Below are positions 1 through 13,478 of a stretch of 64,000 nucleotides of DNA, piece after piece; position 1 is the first letter of the stretch; every line of letters starts with the position of its first letter. The notes under the pieces were generated by a model that was given only the letters and a program-made list of their open reading frames with translations, searched no databases and was not told the origin of the DNA. The translations under genes and the position numbers were made by a program. This DNA comes from Erythrocercus mccallii (Eukaryota > Chordata > Aves > Passeriformes > Dicruridae), in assembly GCA_013397435.1 (NCBI GenBank), contig VZRG01002374.1, forward strand, positions 39,608-103,607. Reading direction: 5' to 3'.

Positions 1-3000
1 AGGTCACCAAAATAAAACAAAAGCATTATGTGACTCAGAAGCAGGCACTAAGCACACTGTAACTTAGCTCTTGTGATGCACCTAAGCACAACTTGGGTCT
101 CCCTTAACCAGCATCCTGTTTTTTTCTGCCAGACTTCTCCTCTTGCACTGCATTCCTATTTAAGTCTCCACACCCACACCCTTGCATTCCTGCTGCCCAG
201 GAGTTTTGTTCATCCCAAGTGCTCTGCTGGCTGTGACACAGCTGCTGCCCATGGCAATGCCTGTAAAGCAGAGACATCTGGAGTTCCTAAGCTCAGGTCT
301 TAGTCTTTCTTTGGGGCAGAATCACCCTTTAACCACTGGTTTACCCTCTGCTCTTTATCCCCTTGCACTCTTGAAGTGACCAACAGTCTCTTCAGCTTCT
401 CAGTCACTGTACACACCAGGCAGCAACAGGACTCCTTTAATTCTGGCAGAGAGCATGTGTCTGAGTTTCCAGTTCTTGTATTCCTGGGATCTGGATGGAA
501 ATTCTTACAGCTGGACCTTCATCCCTCTGTACACACATGAATACCCACCAGGGATATGTCACGTTCTCATGCTGTTGAGCCTGCAGGGAATTTCCAAAAG
601 ATGCTTCCAGCCTCACTTGACGTAAACAGTCACAGGAGAACAGTCACAATCTGGCTTCTTGCCTGGGTCTTCCAGTGCCTGGGAGGAGCATGGAGGTAGA
701 ACTAGAAGTGTCAATTGCAGTAATTATGCACTTCTCTCTACTGTGTTTAGGAGCTGAGCTCGTTTCCTGGGCTTTCTACACTGCTAGGGTGTCTCCCCTG
801 TGCAGTAGCAGGCTTTTGTTACCACCAGCACACCAGCCCTGAGCTCATTACCCATCAATCTGTTAGATTGAAGAGTTCAAAAGTAACCTGAGATAAGCAC
901 GTCCACATTGACCCTGTTTTTCCTAGAAGCCAGATCAAAGTAGAGTCAGGTATGTCATCTAAAGGGCTGGTGTTTGCAGATGGGTGATGATGAATAGTGA
1001 AACTGAAGGGCAGAGATTGTGGAGTGCCCAAGGAAATCACCCTCTGCTCCCACACAGTGTTATCTGTTCCCTTAGCAGCTGTATTGTTTCAGGGAACTTC
1101 TGAGTAGTTTTTACAGTTGTGAGCACATAATTTTACTTTAATTGAGTTTCCAGTCATAAGATGTAGACTTGACAATGGCTTTGGTATTAATTTCACCCAC
1201 CAGTTCTAGGAGAGCATCTTTATAACTTAAAAGGGAGGTTCCATTCTGATCCCATTCAGAGTTTCTTGATTTGAGATGACAGTCTTATTACAGCCTTATT
1301 ACCTGCCCCATATATTGTGGTGGGGTACTTTGGGGCTTTTGGCTTGGTTTTTTTTGAAGTAGTTACACATTTTCCTATAATTTCTGTATAAAGCCTGGCC
1401 CTCTGTGAGGTTTGTTCAAGGTGTGTCTACTTCTCACCCCTGCATTCTGTGTGAGTCACAGCTAAAGGACTAAAGCCCACCAAAAGTCAGGCTTGTATCA
1501 GTGCTCCTGCATGGGAGGGACACTGCTGAGCTGGAGCTCTCTGCACAGACACGCTGCTCGTGGAAAGTGGCAAGAACATGCTCAGAGGGATGTTGGCTTC
1601 CAGCTGTTCTCCGTGAATCTACCTGGGCAGGGCAGAGCACAGCAGGGCAGGGCAAGACAGGGCTTTTTCCTGACCTGTCAAATGCTCACAAAGTCCTGCT
1701 GGTTTCCTTGGAAGGCCTGGCAGTAATACCAGAACAAAAAGAAAAGATTCTCTTTACTGCTTGGGGCTCTCAGCAGTGAGAGAGTAGGTTTGGGCTTTCC
1801 TTTTCTGAGCTGTCAGCAGAGTAGAAGCACTATGGAAATTGTCCCCCAGGCTGGAGATCAAGAGGGGGGCAAAGCAAAACCTGGCAGAGTGAAGTTCTAA
1901 TGCATAAACCAATCTTCTCCTCAGCCTGGTCAGCCTGCAGCTGGATTTTGAGTATCCACATGAGCTGCCCTGGCCCAGTGTCACCAACACTGAGAACATG
2001 CTGTTGTGCAATGAATCTATGTGAGCACCTCAGAAGGAACAGCAAACTGTCCTTTTGGCCTCCCACTTCACTCTTCACAGTTCCAAAAGCCCCCACTACT
2101 ACTGGAAGCTTTAAACCAACACTGGTTTTTGTTTAAAGAGATTATGGCCTTGATGCTGGCCTTAGGTTGCTATTGCTGGTGTCCTGTTTGAATTTATCCA
2201 TGACCTCCCACAAGCATGGAGAGCCCATCCTTCGGGAGCAGGAAGTGCCATGCAGCTTCCAGGGCTGGCAGTGCTGCAGCTCAGCCTGCTCCTCCATTCC
2301 CAGCGCTCACACAGCTCAGGAGAAGGAAAACAGAACCACACAAGACCTCTGCCCTGCTGGAGCAGGATTTCATACGCTGTGTTCCTGAGTCAGCTGAAGT
2401 CAGCCTTGAATTCCTTGGATGAAAGCATCACACTGAGACTGCCTTAAGCCCTGCAAGTCAGCAGATACAGGAGACCCTGCCTCTGGCCTAAGGCTTATTT
2501 ATTGCCTAAAGGCAAAGACACTTTGCAGATAGAGAGCTGTTCTTAGTCTCCAATGTAAGCTCCTTAACTGCTCTTCTGGAGTGCACCCTCCCTATTCTTT
2601 TATTTTTAGATTAGCTATTTTTAAGAGATTGCTTGCTGCCTACTTAGATGTTTTTTATCCTCACAATTCTCAGTACTGAACGCTGTTTTATTTGCAGTTA
2701 CATCACACCAATTATTTATCTACTGGCTGGATCACAGAGACCTCTAATTAAAAATACAAGTGACTAAAAGAAAAAAAAAAACAAAGCTGCAGTGACTCAG
2801 TCACTGGTTGACATTACACTAAGAATACAGCAGATTCTCAGGGTGGAGACCTCTTTTCCAAGGGTGATGCAATCTGTGAGTCCTGACCTCTCAGCACTTT
2901 TCAGACCAGTGCAAATACATAGAATTTGTCAAAGCACCTCAGGGCTGTTACGCTGACAGATATTTCTGTTGTATTTTCAGTTGTGGCTTGGCTGGAGCGT

Positions 3001-4459
3001 GGCTAACTGTAGTGGGAGGCTGCTCAGCCTGGGGAATTTCTGCTCCCCTTGCTACAAAAACACAGAAAGATCGGTGTGTGCCTTGGTATGGATACCAGTG
3101 TGGTTTTAGTATGGGATCACCTGACTGGGAATGAGGAGTTTGTCACCCTTTTTGCCCCAGGAGGGCATCCCAAGTACTCTGTAATGCAGGCTTGTGTTTT
3201 GCTGAAGGTTTCTATGAGCTGTCACCAAGTCCCTGATCCCAAAATAGCAACAGGCCCAATGTTTGTCAACCTATTACCACTTTTTTTGTTGTTGTTTAAA
3301 AAACCCCAATTATGGAGGAAAAAATATCAGCACATGTGAATATAGCTTGAAATCTGCCTGTGTCTCTGATTTTGATCAGGCCTTCCAAATCAAGGGATGT
3401 CAAACCACAACTCCTCTCCAACAATAAATAGAGGTTTGGGGGTATTTGTGTGTAGAGGCACCAGAACCAGCTGAGAAGTAGGATACATCTGTCTGCTACT
3501 CAGCTACCTGAGCAAAAGAAATCATTGTGGGGCCATGTAATACTCTCTTGGCTTGTTACAAGCCTACAAAACCCCTTAAGGCTGTTACTACCAATTTTTC
3601 CTCCTGATGGAGACAACAGTGCTTGGATCCCAAGTGCTCAGATTCACTCAAATGAGCTTTTGGGTAGAGAAAGCAGCAGCCCTCTGCCTGTTCTGCACCA
3701 CAGCCCTGTCTGGAAGTTACACAGCCACCAAATCACACTGTCAGTCACTGTGGCTTTGCACTGCAAGGCTTTCAGCTCCAAAGCCAGAAGATCCAAGTCA
3801 AATGTTTCCAGGTCACATGATGACTGAGCTGATAAGAAGTATTGAATTTCTGGAATGCAGGCATTTTGGAGGAAAATGTATCACTTTTCAGTGGCTATTA
3901 GAGTAGATGAACTTCTCTATACAAGTCATACATATTCAAGCTGACAAAGGTAAGCTTAGCAGCTTTTGGCTAATCATCTCTAGGAAAAACAGTACACAAG
4001 GAGGGCTTCTGATGCATGACCACAGCATCAATAATGAATCCCTGTAAAAAAACCAACCCTATTCTCCAACTACACCAGGGAGAAAACGGAAAATGCTTGA
4101 TTATACCCCAGCAGCTCCAGCTGCTCCTATTGCTCTGGCCCAGGTTACTCAGAGCAGATGCTGCCCATAGCAATTTTTGCTGCAGCTCTGAAAGATTCAA
4201 GCCAGGAGTACATTCCAGAGAGCAGCAGCAGTACAGACAAGAGAGCCAAGACATTTGTAGTGTATTTTTAAAGACCAATGAGGAGCTAACCAGTAGCTGC
4301 ACTTAGGCCTCCAAATCACTGCTGAAGCTTGTATGTAAACAGCACAGAGGTTTTTTTTTTATTTTTAATGCTAAAAGCAAGAACTGAAATGGTTTCTATA
4401 CAGTATCTATTTTTACTTTCAAACTATTGTTTCTTCTTGCTAGAGGTCATGCACCTCTT
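1..4459. other. Intergenic, nothing recognised
   Basis: No coding exon, RNA gene or recognisable transposon was seen. Open frames here are under about 120 codons, overlap on both strands and resemble no protein I know. Short homopolymer runs occur, for example an A-run near 2770. In human, the 5' flank of GPCPD1 leads towards SHLD1 and CHGB. I looked for a recognisable exon of these and saw none, so any neighbour probably lies further out. Confidence 0.6.
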
Positions 4460-4614
4460 TTCCTTCCTTCCTTCCTTCCTTCCTTCCTTCCTTCCTTCCT
4501 TCCTTCCTTCCTTCCTTCCNCCTTCCTTCCTTCCTTCCTTCCTTCCTTCCTTCCTTCCTTCCTTCCTTCCTTCCTTCCTTCCTTCCTTCCTTCCTTCCTT
4601 CCTTCCTTCCTTCC
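4460..4614. repeat. (TTCC)n microsatellite with an assembly N
   Basis: About 38 copies of TTCC run without substitutions. A single N sits at 4520. Fifteen full units precede it, and the register after it is shifted by one base, with 23 perfect units from 4523. The N is therefore not a simple miscalled T and probably marks an unresolved length or a join between contigs. The tract stays open in several frames on both strands and produces spurious low-complexity proteins. Confidence 0.97.
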
Positions 4615-6609
4615 TCTTGTTTGCCTCTCCAGCTGGAGTTTTGATACACACACAGCAGCTCAACTCCATTGAAGATGGGAGAGGATAATCAGTTCCTACT
4701 GTGGCCACGTGGAAGTCTGTGCCTTCCTTTCCAGTGTCACAAAGTTGTTTAGAAAGCCCCTCACCCTGCTGCATCAAGTGGTTGTACCTGCTCTGGCAAA
4801 ACTGTCAGTCAAACTGTGCGTGTCTGTAACTAAACAAATATTTTTACCTCCATCTGACCTTTTAAATCAGAAATGAGAGCAAAGGTATATTTAATATTTC
4901 AGTGGGATCTGTTACTGAATCTAATCTGCTGCTCTCTCACCATCGAGGTAAAGTGGAATTACTAAATAATAGCAAGTTCCCATAGATTGGAATGAAATCT
5001 TATCTTTTTCAAGTACAGCATGTTCCGTGTCCCAGAAATTAAAGCAGCTACGTGATCCTTGTGAGATCGTTGTTCTGGCAATAGATGCATCCTCCCTTCC
5101 CACATTTCCTCCTCCTTTGGGTTTATATGAAAAGAATTCCACATTCCCCCATAAACATCATGTCTGTTGATGCTTCCCTCGCCATCATAAACTCTGCACT
5201 GGTATTTGCTTAGCAATTCCCTGGCACTACTACCAGTTTCCATAGCAAAGGATGTTAAATGAGACTGTAATCACAAACTCGAGGAACTGCCAAAGACTGC
5301 AAGTCAACCAAGCCACACATGAAGACAAAAATGCAAAATATCCTTGGAATACCCCTACTGGGAACTTCCTGAGAGATAGTGGGAAAATATTCCCTTTAGA
5401 AATCCTGTCCTGAGTTGAGCATCCAGAGCCTATGAGACACTGAGCTAAAAATGCCAGACTAGATCTGATGTCCAAAACTGAACTGTCACAGATAGGGCAG
5501 GGAACACATCACAGCCAAATTTGTCCCTTCTGCTCTAAAATGGCTCAGGATGGAACAGCATAGACAAGGTCAAAAAAGGGCAAGCTGCCCTGTGCCAGCA
5601 AGTGAGCAAAGGATGGATTTCCACAGCCCAAAAGCTGCTGCCAGCAACCTCCTTGCACTGAAGGCTGTAAATGGATACCCCGAGCAGCCCAAATTTGTTC
5701 TTCTCACCTGGGGTACAATCAGAGGGACAGAAATTCACCATACAAAGATTGCTCCTTGTTCCCGTTGTCTGTCACTGTCCCTGGGCAGGAAAAGCATTAC
5801 CTCATTCAGGATAAGCGTGGATACTGATTCATTTGACATTTTTTAGTGCTAATGGTACATTTAGGTGCCTCTTGAATCATGTCAAGTGCAGTGGATTTTT
5901 GCATTAGCACTAATAACTATTATCCATCCAGCTGCCAAGATGCAGGATTAGCCTGAATTTTCCCCATGAAAATACATTTTTTTGTGTTGTGTAAGCTTTT
6001 AAAATTACAGATAAGGTTCAATCTGCCCAAACCAAGGAGTAGAGCACAGCTGCCTCCTTATAACACATGCAGCATCTCTAGTGCTCCAATTTCTTCCTCA
6101 AAGGCCTAGCATGCTTTAAACTAAATTATTCTACCTCCCCTGCTCCCCAGCACCGCAAAAAATAATTGAGATGTTGTTCACATGGTCTCTTGCTCATTTA
6201 GCTTTTAGGTTGTACATGCTGTTTTCTTTCAATATTTCTCAAGACAGTAATTTTTACTTCCCTGCCAAGAAATAACTGACCACTGATTCATCACAACAAA
6301 TGCCAGAGACTAGCGATCTGACATATTAGCTATTTTTAAAAATGCATTTAAATACATTTTTTGGATGAAAAAGTTACGTCCAGAATAGTCCCTAAATACC
6401 ATGCTGCAAGGAGTGTTTTCACACCACAGAACTGTCCTTGCAGCTGCTCCGTGTCTGGAGAAAGGCTGGAGGGGTCACTTGGTGGTGGAACAGCACGAGA
6501 GCTGCCCAGGAGCCAGCTGGTCATCTGCTGCCATTTGGGTTTTCCCACAGTTACAATTCCACAGGCTCTGCCCTGAGTCTTCCCACAGCAAATGCCAACA
6601 GGGAGGTTG
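4615..6609. other. Intergenic, nothing recognised
   Basis: Unique-looking sequence without coding exons, CpG clusters or recognisable repeats. Confidence 0.55.
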
Positions 6610-6935
6610 TCATCCCATGAGTATTTGGCTGGAAGGGACCTTTGGAAGTCATTCTCTATCTCATTCTCCTGGATGATTGCCAGTGCTAAATCAGGTCTGC
6701 TGTGGCTTTGTCCAGCAGAAACCTGAATCCTCTCCAAGGATGGAGGTTCCCCCAATCCCTCTGGTGATCTGCCCCAAGGCTGCACATTTTCCCCACGATG
6801 AAGTTTTTCCCAACATCCCAAGCCACAGTTTGCACTCTTTCCCTCTCATTACACCACCAAGGAGAGTTTGGCTCTGACATCTTTTCAGCTGCCCTTCAAG
6901 AGACTGGTGGCTGCTATTACATTTCCCTCCTGGTC
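6610..6935 (-). mobile_element. CR1 LINE 3' fragment, antisense
   Basis: On the + strand the segment begins with GGAAGGGACCT near 6630, then has CTCCAAGGATGGAGGTTCCC near 6734, a stretch matching the 'hold-over' part of avian CR1 3' ends, and GAGAGTTTGGCTC near 6860. This is the reverse complement of the 3' region of avian CR1 elements. It is diverged and 5'-truncated, as CR1 copies usually are. Subfamily and right boundary are uncertain. It accounts for the 157-codon minus-strand open frame that crosses it, which is not a gene. Confidence 0.72.
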
Positions 6936-9900
6936 ACGCCAGTACTTTGTTGCTGGCACTAAAGAGGTGACACTCTCCACAAAGGAGGTCACCAAGAGGA
7001 TCCTGCTGGATGCTTGTGAGCACTCGGCATCTCTCAGCTGAAGTTGCTGGTGTTTGCAAACAAGCCACGTAACATCCACGCCAGTGGGTGTGTTACACAA
7101 TCACGTGCCCTGAGTCACAGTGCCAAGGGCAAGAATCTCTGCCGGGAATCTCTCAGCAGCTGCTCCTTCAGTCCCCCTAAATCCCTCGTGGAAGGGAGGA
7201 TAGGAGATCATACTGCCTTGAGCTCAGAGGTTCATCGAGCACCACCATGTAAACAGAAAATACAAAATCTGTAAAAAACACAAGAAGAATCGCTGGAGGA
7301 TGTTTGTTTCCAGGACGAGGCTCAGCCATATTCATGGAAATCTTGTGCAAGGACATGCCAAAGGAGACTGGTGTGGAGCTAAGTCCAAACAAGCATCACA
7401 GTCCAGTGTTCAGGAAGTGCCCACGTGGACGTAGTCACCGTCACCCAGAGCTCTCCAATGTTAGTGACAGAGCTCAATTCCAATATATTCTGTGTTCAGT
7501 ACAGAGGGGGAAAGGGAACCCCAGCAATATTTTATAAAAATAGATCACTGAGGGTGGGCAGCCTAGCTTCCCTACAAGCCAGCACCTAAGTCCTTTAGGC
7601 TCTTCTTTAAAAGCCTTTGGTGCCTTATTTAGGACAAAATCAGAGCAGCAAGAAGGTAAAGCTTCCCCCACGCCCAAAGCTACACATGAACACTGATCAA
7701 TTCCTAATGACAGCTGTACCTGGCTCTCCCTTCTCCTGTATGTACAAACTGCCTCCCCCCCAAATCAGCTGTTGGAGGCAGGGCCACAGTTCATGAATCC
7801 TTTATTTACTTGTTCCTTATTTACTTGTTCCTGCAGAAAAAGGGGAAAATAGGTATTTGGTGCATCCTTGACAAAAAGAGGTGTTAGTAGGATTCAGAAA
7901 GGTCTAAACATATTCCCCATGCAGGACTGGGCTGCATTTTATGGAGAAGCCAGATCCCAAGGGTGTATAATTCCTGCCTCCCAGAAAGCAGTTGTCTCAG
8001 GCTTCCAACAAAACATTATGTTTTGATTTGCAGAGGATGAATTTTATGGGGTTTTAGTGAAGTGACCTAGAAAAGGCTGTGAGGCTCCACTTATCTCTGG
8101 ATACCTAAACAGGGATGTGCTGCTCAGCTGCCAGATAAGAGTTTGCTTCAGTGATTGATCGATTTGCAGAGCTGCTTGCTTTGTGAGTCAACATTTCACA
8201 ATATTTGGGTGAAGGACCTGACTCCCAACCACCTTGATGAAGTTGTTTATGGAAAGGAAGAGATTCTTGCAAAACTGGAGTTCACCTGAAACACGAATGT
8301 TAAAATGGTATCTTTCGGTGACCTTCTAACTGCAATAATCCAATCTGCACTTTGCCAGCTGAGAGGAAGATGTTACAATGCTGGCAAATGGGCAAAGGTT
8401 GGTTTGACCGCACTACTGTGGTCCTGCTAAATTAATTTCATGTACTCGTGCCTTGTATTCCTGCTCGTGAAAGTGGAGGGAACTAAAACCTCTTCCCCAA
8501 TGTGGGGATGCTGCCTGATCAGATGATAACTTTTCAAGACAGGACAATGCAAAGCAAAGCACAATCCATGAAGAATACTAAAGCAATAATTGACGTCATG
8601 CATTTTTTGGTATCAGTTTGCAAAAGTGACTTGGTGGTTATAAATTTTTGTGGGCCCATGGCAAGAACTGCAGAGAACCCTGGTTTTCAGAAATGAGGCA
8701 ATATCTGCTTTTATAGGAAGAATTTACAGATGATCACTAAGTGAAATCATCTTTTACTTTCCAAAGAAGCAGAAAGATTAAATAAAATCCTGAAGTGCCT
8801 TATTTTCAGTACTGGGAAAATAAATCAAAGCAAGAGTTATTAATCTGAGACATATAGGATTAGAACAAATTTGGGAAGACAAAAGGAAGAAACACAGAGA
8901 TAGTTACAGTTAGGTTAAAATAGCAGAGCTCATATTACTCATCATTGCTGAGCTCAGCAGTTAACCAGGGGCTTGGTTTGAGAAAGAAGGATTTTTTCCT
9001 AACTCAGCCGTGTTCATAAAGAAGAAATTCTGTTTGCCTTGGGAATTACTTATTTCTGGTGTGTTCACTAAATCCTTTTAGGTTGCCAGCTGAAGTGCTG
9101 TGGATCACATGGGAAGCCTCATTATTGGACCGGTAAAAAGGATGTGAAAAGATCCATAACTGATTGATGTCAGCTTCCCCCCAATTTCCACTGAAGCAAC
9201 ACTTTAAACTAGGTCAGAGCATGAATTAATTTTTGTATGAAATCTCTCCTCAGCCCATCCAGCCTCCCATTGGCTAGTTAATTAAAATCAGCACCATTAT
9301 TTGGCTGCTACTTTGTAGCAAGAAAAAGAAAAAGCTAGTAATTATCCACTGGGGGAATAAATTAATTAGGTTACTATGTGTTAGTGCTCAGCAGCTCTCT
9401 TGTAGCTAGAAGCCAGAGTTCTTTCTGTCCTGCCTGGGTTTCTGGAAGGTAACTGGGTCACAGGAACATGTGCCTTGGCTTCAGCCTTCCTGTATTTCCT
9501 CTTGATAAATCTTTGTTGAAGATAATCTCCTTAAAATAGAGGCTGCTTCTTCCTGCCTTCTTGTTGGAAACCGACTCCCTGAGCACCTTCCAAGGACCTT
9601 GGAAAAGTTTGACTTCATGCTGGCAATGAGCTGGGCTTTCCATCCACGGAGCAGCCTCCAGAAAGCCAGGCAGGGTTTCTCACAGGGCTCTGCTGGCCAC
9701 CCACTGCAGCTCCCTGCACAGCTGTGCCCCAGATGCCTATCGCTCACGGGTGTCATCACATCAAGGTAACACCCAGCACACCTTGCCAGTGTGGAGCTGG
9801 AAACTTCTGTGCAGCAATATTTAGGCAAGAATCTGATTCCTGTTTTGGGGTAGGTCTGTGCCACTCAACTGGCAAAAAAGTGCTGATGCTCAGGAGTTCT

Positions 9901-12900
9901 TTGAAAGAGAATCCAATGCCCATAAAATGTCACTTATACCCTGACTGGTGAATTTATACTATGAAAACGCAGTTTCATGCTTTGGATGAATGAGGAAGAG
10001 CTGAAGAGATCAAACAAGATGGTTGCCAAGGTAGTAGAATCAGAGAGACTGTGGCAAGCAGATGGATTGAACAAGGGATTAAGAGGACAGAGGTTCTCCC
10101 CTAGCTGGCCACCAGCATAGTTTCCCTGCAACTGAAGGAACTTGCCTGTGCTGCACCAGAAAACTCCTGGTGCTTGAAGCTGTGCTGACAATACACTTAG
10201 TCCTAAAACCAAGCACCATTTGCTCAGTTATTCACATTACACCAGCAGTATCCATAGGGATGCCTTCATGCAGCACCTCTGAGACAGAGTGCCACAAACT
10301 TGCAAGCAAATCCTGTATTTTTGTCTCTGCAAAACCTTTCCCACTGATAACTCAATCCCCAATGCCAACATTCTTTCTTCCTCCTCTGTAGGGAAAATTG
10401 TTGGCAGCTTTTCTCAAGCCAGTCTTCATACCCCCATGGTTCTTTTGCTATCTCTATCCAAGATGCTGCTGTTGTTAGAAGTGCCAAATATGGTGCAGTA
10501 TTTTGTCTGGAAAAAAATAAGAGTTGTGTCTATTCTTTGCAAGCTGAGTATAATTAAAGACAAATGAAGCTCCTTCCAAACCCGCAGCTCTCATGAACTC
10601 TTCACTTGTCTTCCAATTTTAAGATTTTGTCTTCCAGATTTTATCTGTATCTATCTAAAGTTTATCTGCAGTTTGTGCAAGATGCAATCACACCGTGAGA
10701 TAAAGAAGACTCAATGATTACATACTTCAGAAGGAAAAAATACTGATTTATTGCTATTTTCATTCTAAAAATACTGATTTATCCTAAAATTTGTTCTCTT
10801 AACACAATAGTTGAAAGGCAATGTCTGATGTAAACAATTACAAATAGTTCCTCTTGCCTTTTGAATTCCGGCAATGACAGTAAAAGAGGTTTTTTACTGC
10901 CCATAAAGTAGTGTGTAGTAGTTTATTGGTCATAAAGTAACTTTGCACACAGATATAAAGCAGCCAAACATCAAAAAATAGTTAAGATCTCAAATCTTCT
11001 GAGTGTGAAGGGTCACACACTCATATTGGCCCTGTAGGCTTTGCTGACCTGTGATGAGGGTTCTTTTCCTTTCCCTCACACCAGAATCTACAATGTTCCC
11101 AACTCTTGCCACCCTCCTTTAAAGAGGCATTCAGTGGAGAAGGCACTAAATTATTGATGGATACAGATGTTGGATCAGGCCTTTAGCAAATAAAAAAATC
11201 ACTTCTTCAGCTGGGGGCAGCTGAGTGGAATGTAGAGGACTTAGGGACATGCTTTCCTGATAGCAATTTATTCCCATGAATAATCCTCTGTTGTGCAAAC
11301 AGTCCCATGAACACAGGGATTACAAAACAATTAAGGGCAAAAGGATGAAACCCTGAGATAAGATGCAGAGTAAACAAAGTATGATATTACAGCTATTAAT
11401 TAATGTGCACTAATAGGCAGATAATGAAGTCAGGATGGCCATGAGTCACGAAGCTTCACTGGCTCCTGAGCTTATCAGCAAAGCTGTTCTCAGTGCAAAG
11501 CCAGAGTGCCATTTTTAAATGCAGCTACTGTCCAGAAGCTGAGGCTGGGACCTATCTGTGACCGCGCAATGAGAGGTGACAATGTCACCCAGGGCACGAA
11601 GTTTCAACAGGAGCTCTGTGTTTTCTGTTCAAGTCACTGTCCCTGCTATCTCCTCAGCTATAATTCTGTTTTATTTTTTTAACATGCTTAATTTCTTTTG
11701 CCCAGTACCCTGAGAAAAGTCAAGGTTTGCTTATCTAGGCAGTGTGTTTATATTTTCTTACTTTCCAGTACGTTCTGAATCCATACACTGGTTTTGGACT
11801 ATATTGACAAAGGGAGAATTCACCATGAGGCTGTCCCATGTCATTTGCAAGCCAGATTCCCAGCACCTGAAGGGATTCAGGATCTGCTGGTTATCTTTAT
11901 TCCTATTTTCATTCTACTGTATCACACTGTATCTGTTTCATTATGCCACTTGTTCTTGGGGTTTTCTTATTGAGATCTAAGAAAGCCATGCAGCATCTTG
12001 CTCACTTACCCTCCCAAGGGTGCAGAGCAGGGTCTTGGTCACGCAGGGCAGAAGCTGCACAGGCAGGACAGGAGAGGCAGAGCTCGTGTGCCACTTCTGA
12101 GGGAAAACCTGCTGCACAAAATTACTCTTTAAAACACACAAGTTTGGTTTGCTGACAAAAATTTTTCTACTCCAGAACCTCTGGTATTTAATTTTAAAAC
12201 AATTTGTGAAAGGTGCTGCAACTCAATAAATATAAAACCATCTCTGAGTGGTGCAGGCGTTTTGTGCAAGTGCATCAGTTGGAAAAAACAAGATATCTTT
12301 GTTTTGTTTCTACAGGAGTTTGAAAAATACTTTCCTTGTTGAAACAAAAAGGATTTTCTGAATACTTATTTTTGTAGAAACATCTGCTGTGTGAGAAATT
12401 ATTTGATCTAAAAAACATACCTCTTTATATCAGAAAATTCTCAAAGTCTAGAGCATGTTGCAAAATAAAGGAAAGAGAAATAAACAGGAAATAAGTGACC
12501 AAGTAGTCACAACATTTTAAGGTCAGTTCCCCTTGCTTTGGATTTACGTTGTAATCTTTGCCAATGTGTATTTTTTTTCAAGGAATTTTCTCTCTCTGTC
12601 TCTCTTTTAGCTTTTTTTTTTTTTTGGTGACTCCTTTTCCTTTCCTGCTTTAATGGAATTATTTCCTTTGGTCCTCTAGAGGGTTTGAAAACAAACTTTA
12701 TTGCTACTTCACAGTGGGTGTGATAATTCCTATGCACAAGTCACAAACTGCGCTCCAGAATATGTAAAACCCTGGTTCATTTACTGTCTTTTCAATTGCT
12801 TTGATTTGATTCAGCCTGATCTTTGGTGTGGTTCAGGATCCTTTACAGAAGATCCATTGGATAAAGGAATTAGAAAGCTCACCTAACAGTTTGTTGAGGC

Positions 12901-13114
12901 AAGGCAGTCTCCTGTCTCAGAATCAGCCTGCTCCATTCAAAATCCTCCCAGTAATTCCATCCCTGGGATTTTGCAGGTACCTCATACACCCATTCCCTAG
13001 AGGAGTCCTCATTTCAGTCAGCGTCTAAGAACCTCCACAGATTTTGTCTGCATGCACACAGTCCTGAGATCTGCTGAAAAAGAGGATTCTGCTCTTGGAT
13101 TCTCAGTATTCATT
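6936..13114. other. Intergenic, no gene recognised
   Basis: No supported exon or RNA gene. Two small structures stand out. One is an exact tandem pair of a 15-mer at 7802-7831. The other is a near-perfect inverted repeat, GGTGACA-A-TGTCACC, at 11575-11589. Short open frames such as the 127-codon minus-strand frame at 9481-9864 have no recognisable domain. Confidence 0.55.
7802..7831. repeat. Exact tandem 15-mer, two copies
   Basis: TTATTTACTTGTTCC occurs at 7802-7816 and again directly at 7817-7831 with no mismatch. This looks like a recent slippage duplication. No function is inferred. Confidence 0.9.
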
Positions 13115-13437
13115 CATCTGAAAGACCTTATTGTGGCCTTTCAATGCTCAAAGGAGGCTTGTAAGGCACATGGAGAGAGACCTTTTACCAGGGCCTGTAA
13201 TAAGAGGGCACAGGGTAATGGTTTTAAACTGAAGGAGGGTAGGTTTAGATTGGACATTGAGAATTAGTGAGGCACCGGAATGAGCTGCCTAGAGAAGTTG
13301 TGGATGCCCCATCCCTGGAAGTGTTCAAGGCCAAACTGGATGAAGCTCTGAGAACCCTGATCTAGTGCAAGGTGCCCCTGCCCATGGCAGGATGAGATTG
13401 GCCCTTTCCAACACAAACCATGCTATGATTCTGTGCT
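13115..13437 (+). mobile_element. CR1 LINE 3' end, sense
   Basis: The order of landmarks is that of the avian CR1 3' end in sense: GACCTTATTGTGGCCTTTCA (13123), GGAGAGAGACCTTTTACCAG (13172), GGTTTTAAACTGAAGGAGGG (13220), GAAGTTGTGGATGCCCCATC (13295), CCATGGCAGG (13382) and a tail ending in ATGATTCTGTG. Compared with the usual element, the stretch before GTGAGGCACC near 13268 is shortened, so an internal deletion of a few dozen bases is likely. Confidence 0.93.
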
Positions 13438-13450
13438 CTTAAAGCTTCCT

Positions 13451-13478
13451 TGCAACCCAAACCATTCTGTGATTCTAG
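13451..13478 (+). mobile_element. Detached second CR1 tail
   Basis: A second copy of the CR1 terminal segment, AACCCAAACCATTCTGTGATT, lies about 15 bases after the end of the CR1 at 13115-13437. It is either the tail of a second, extremely 5'-truncated insertion or a partial tandem duplication of the tail. Confidence 0.7.

Noticed and set aside
4329..4777. Open frames of 68-119 codons rich in Pro-Ser-Phe-Leu or Lys-Glu-Gly-Arg
   Set aside because: They are translations of the TTCC repeat, open in several frames because the unit has no stop codon.
6348..6821. 157-codon minus-strand frame
   Set aside because: Most of it lies in a degraded CR1 3' fragment, and the peptide does not resemble the CR1 proteins.
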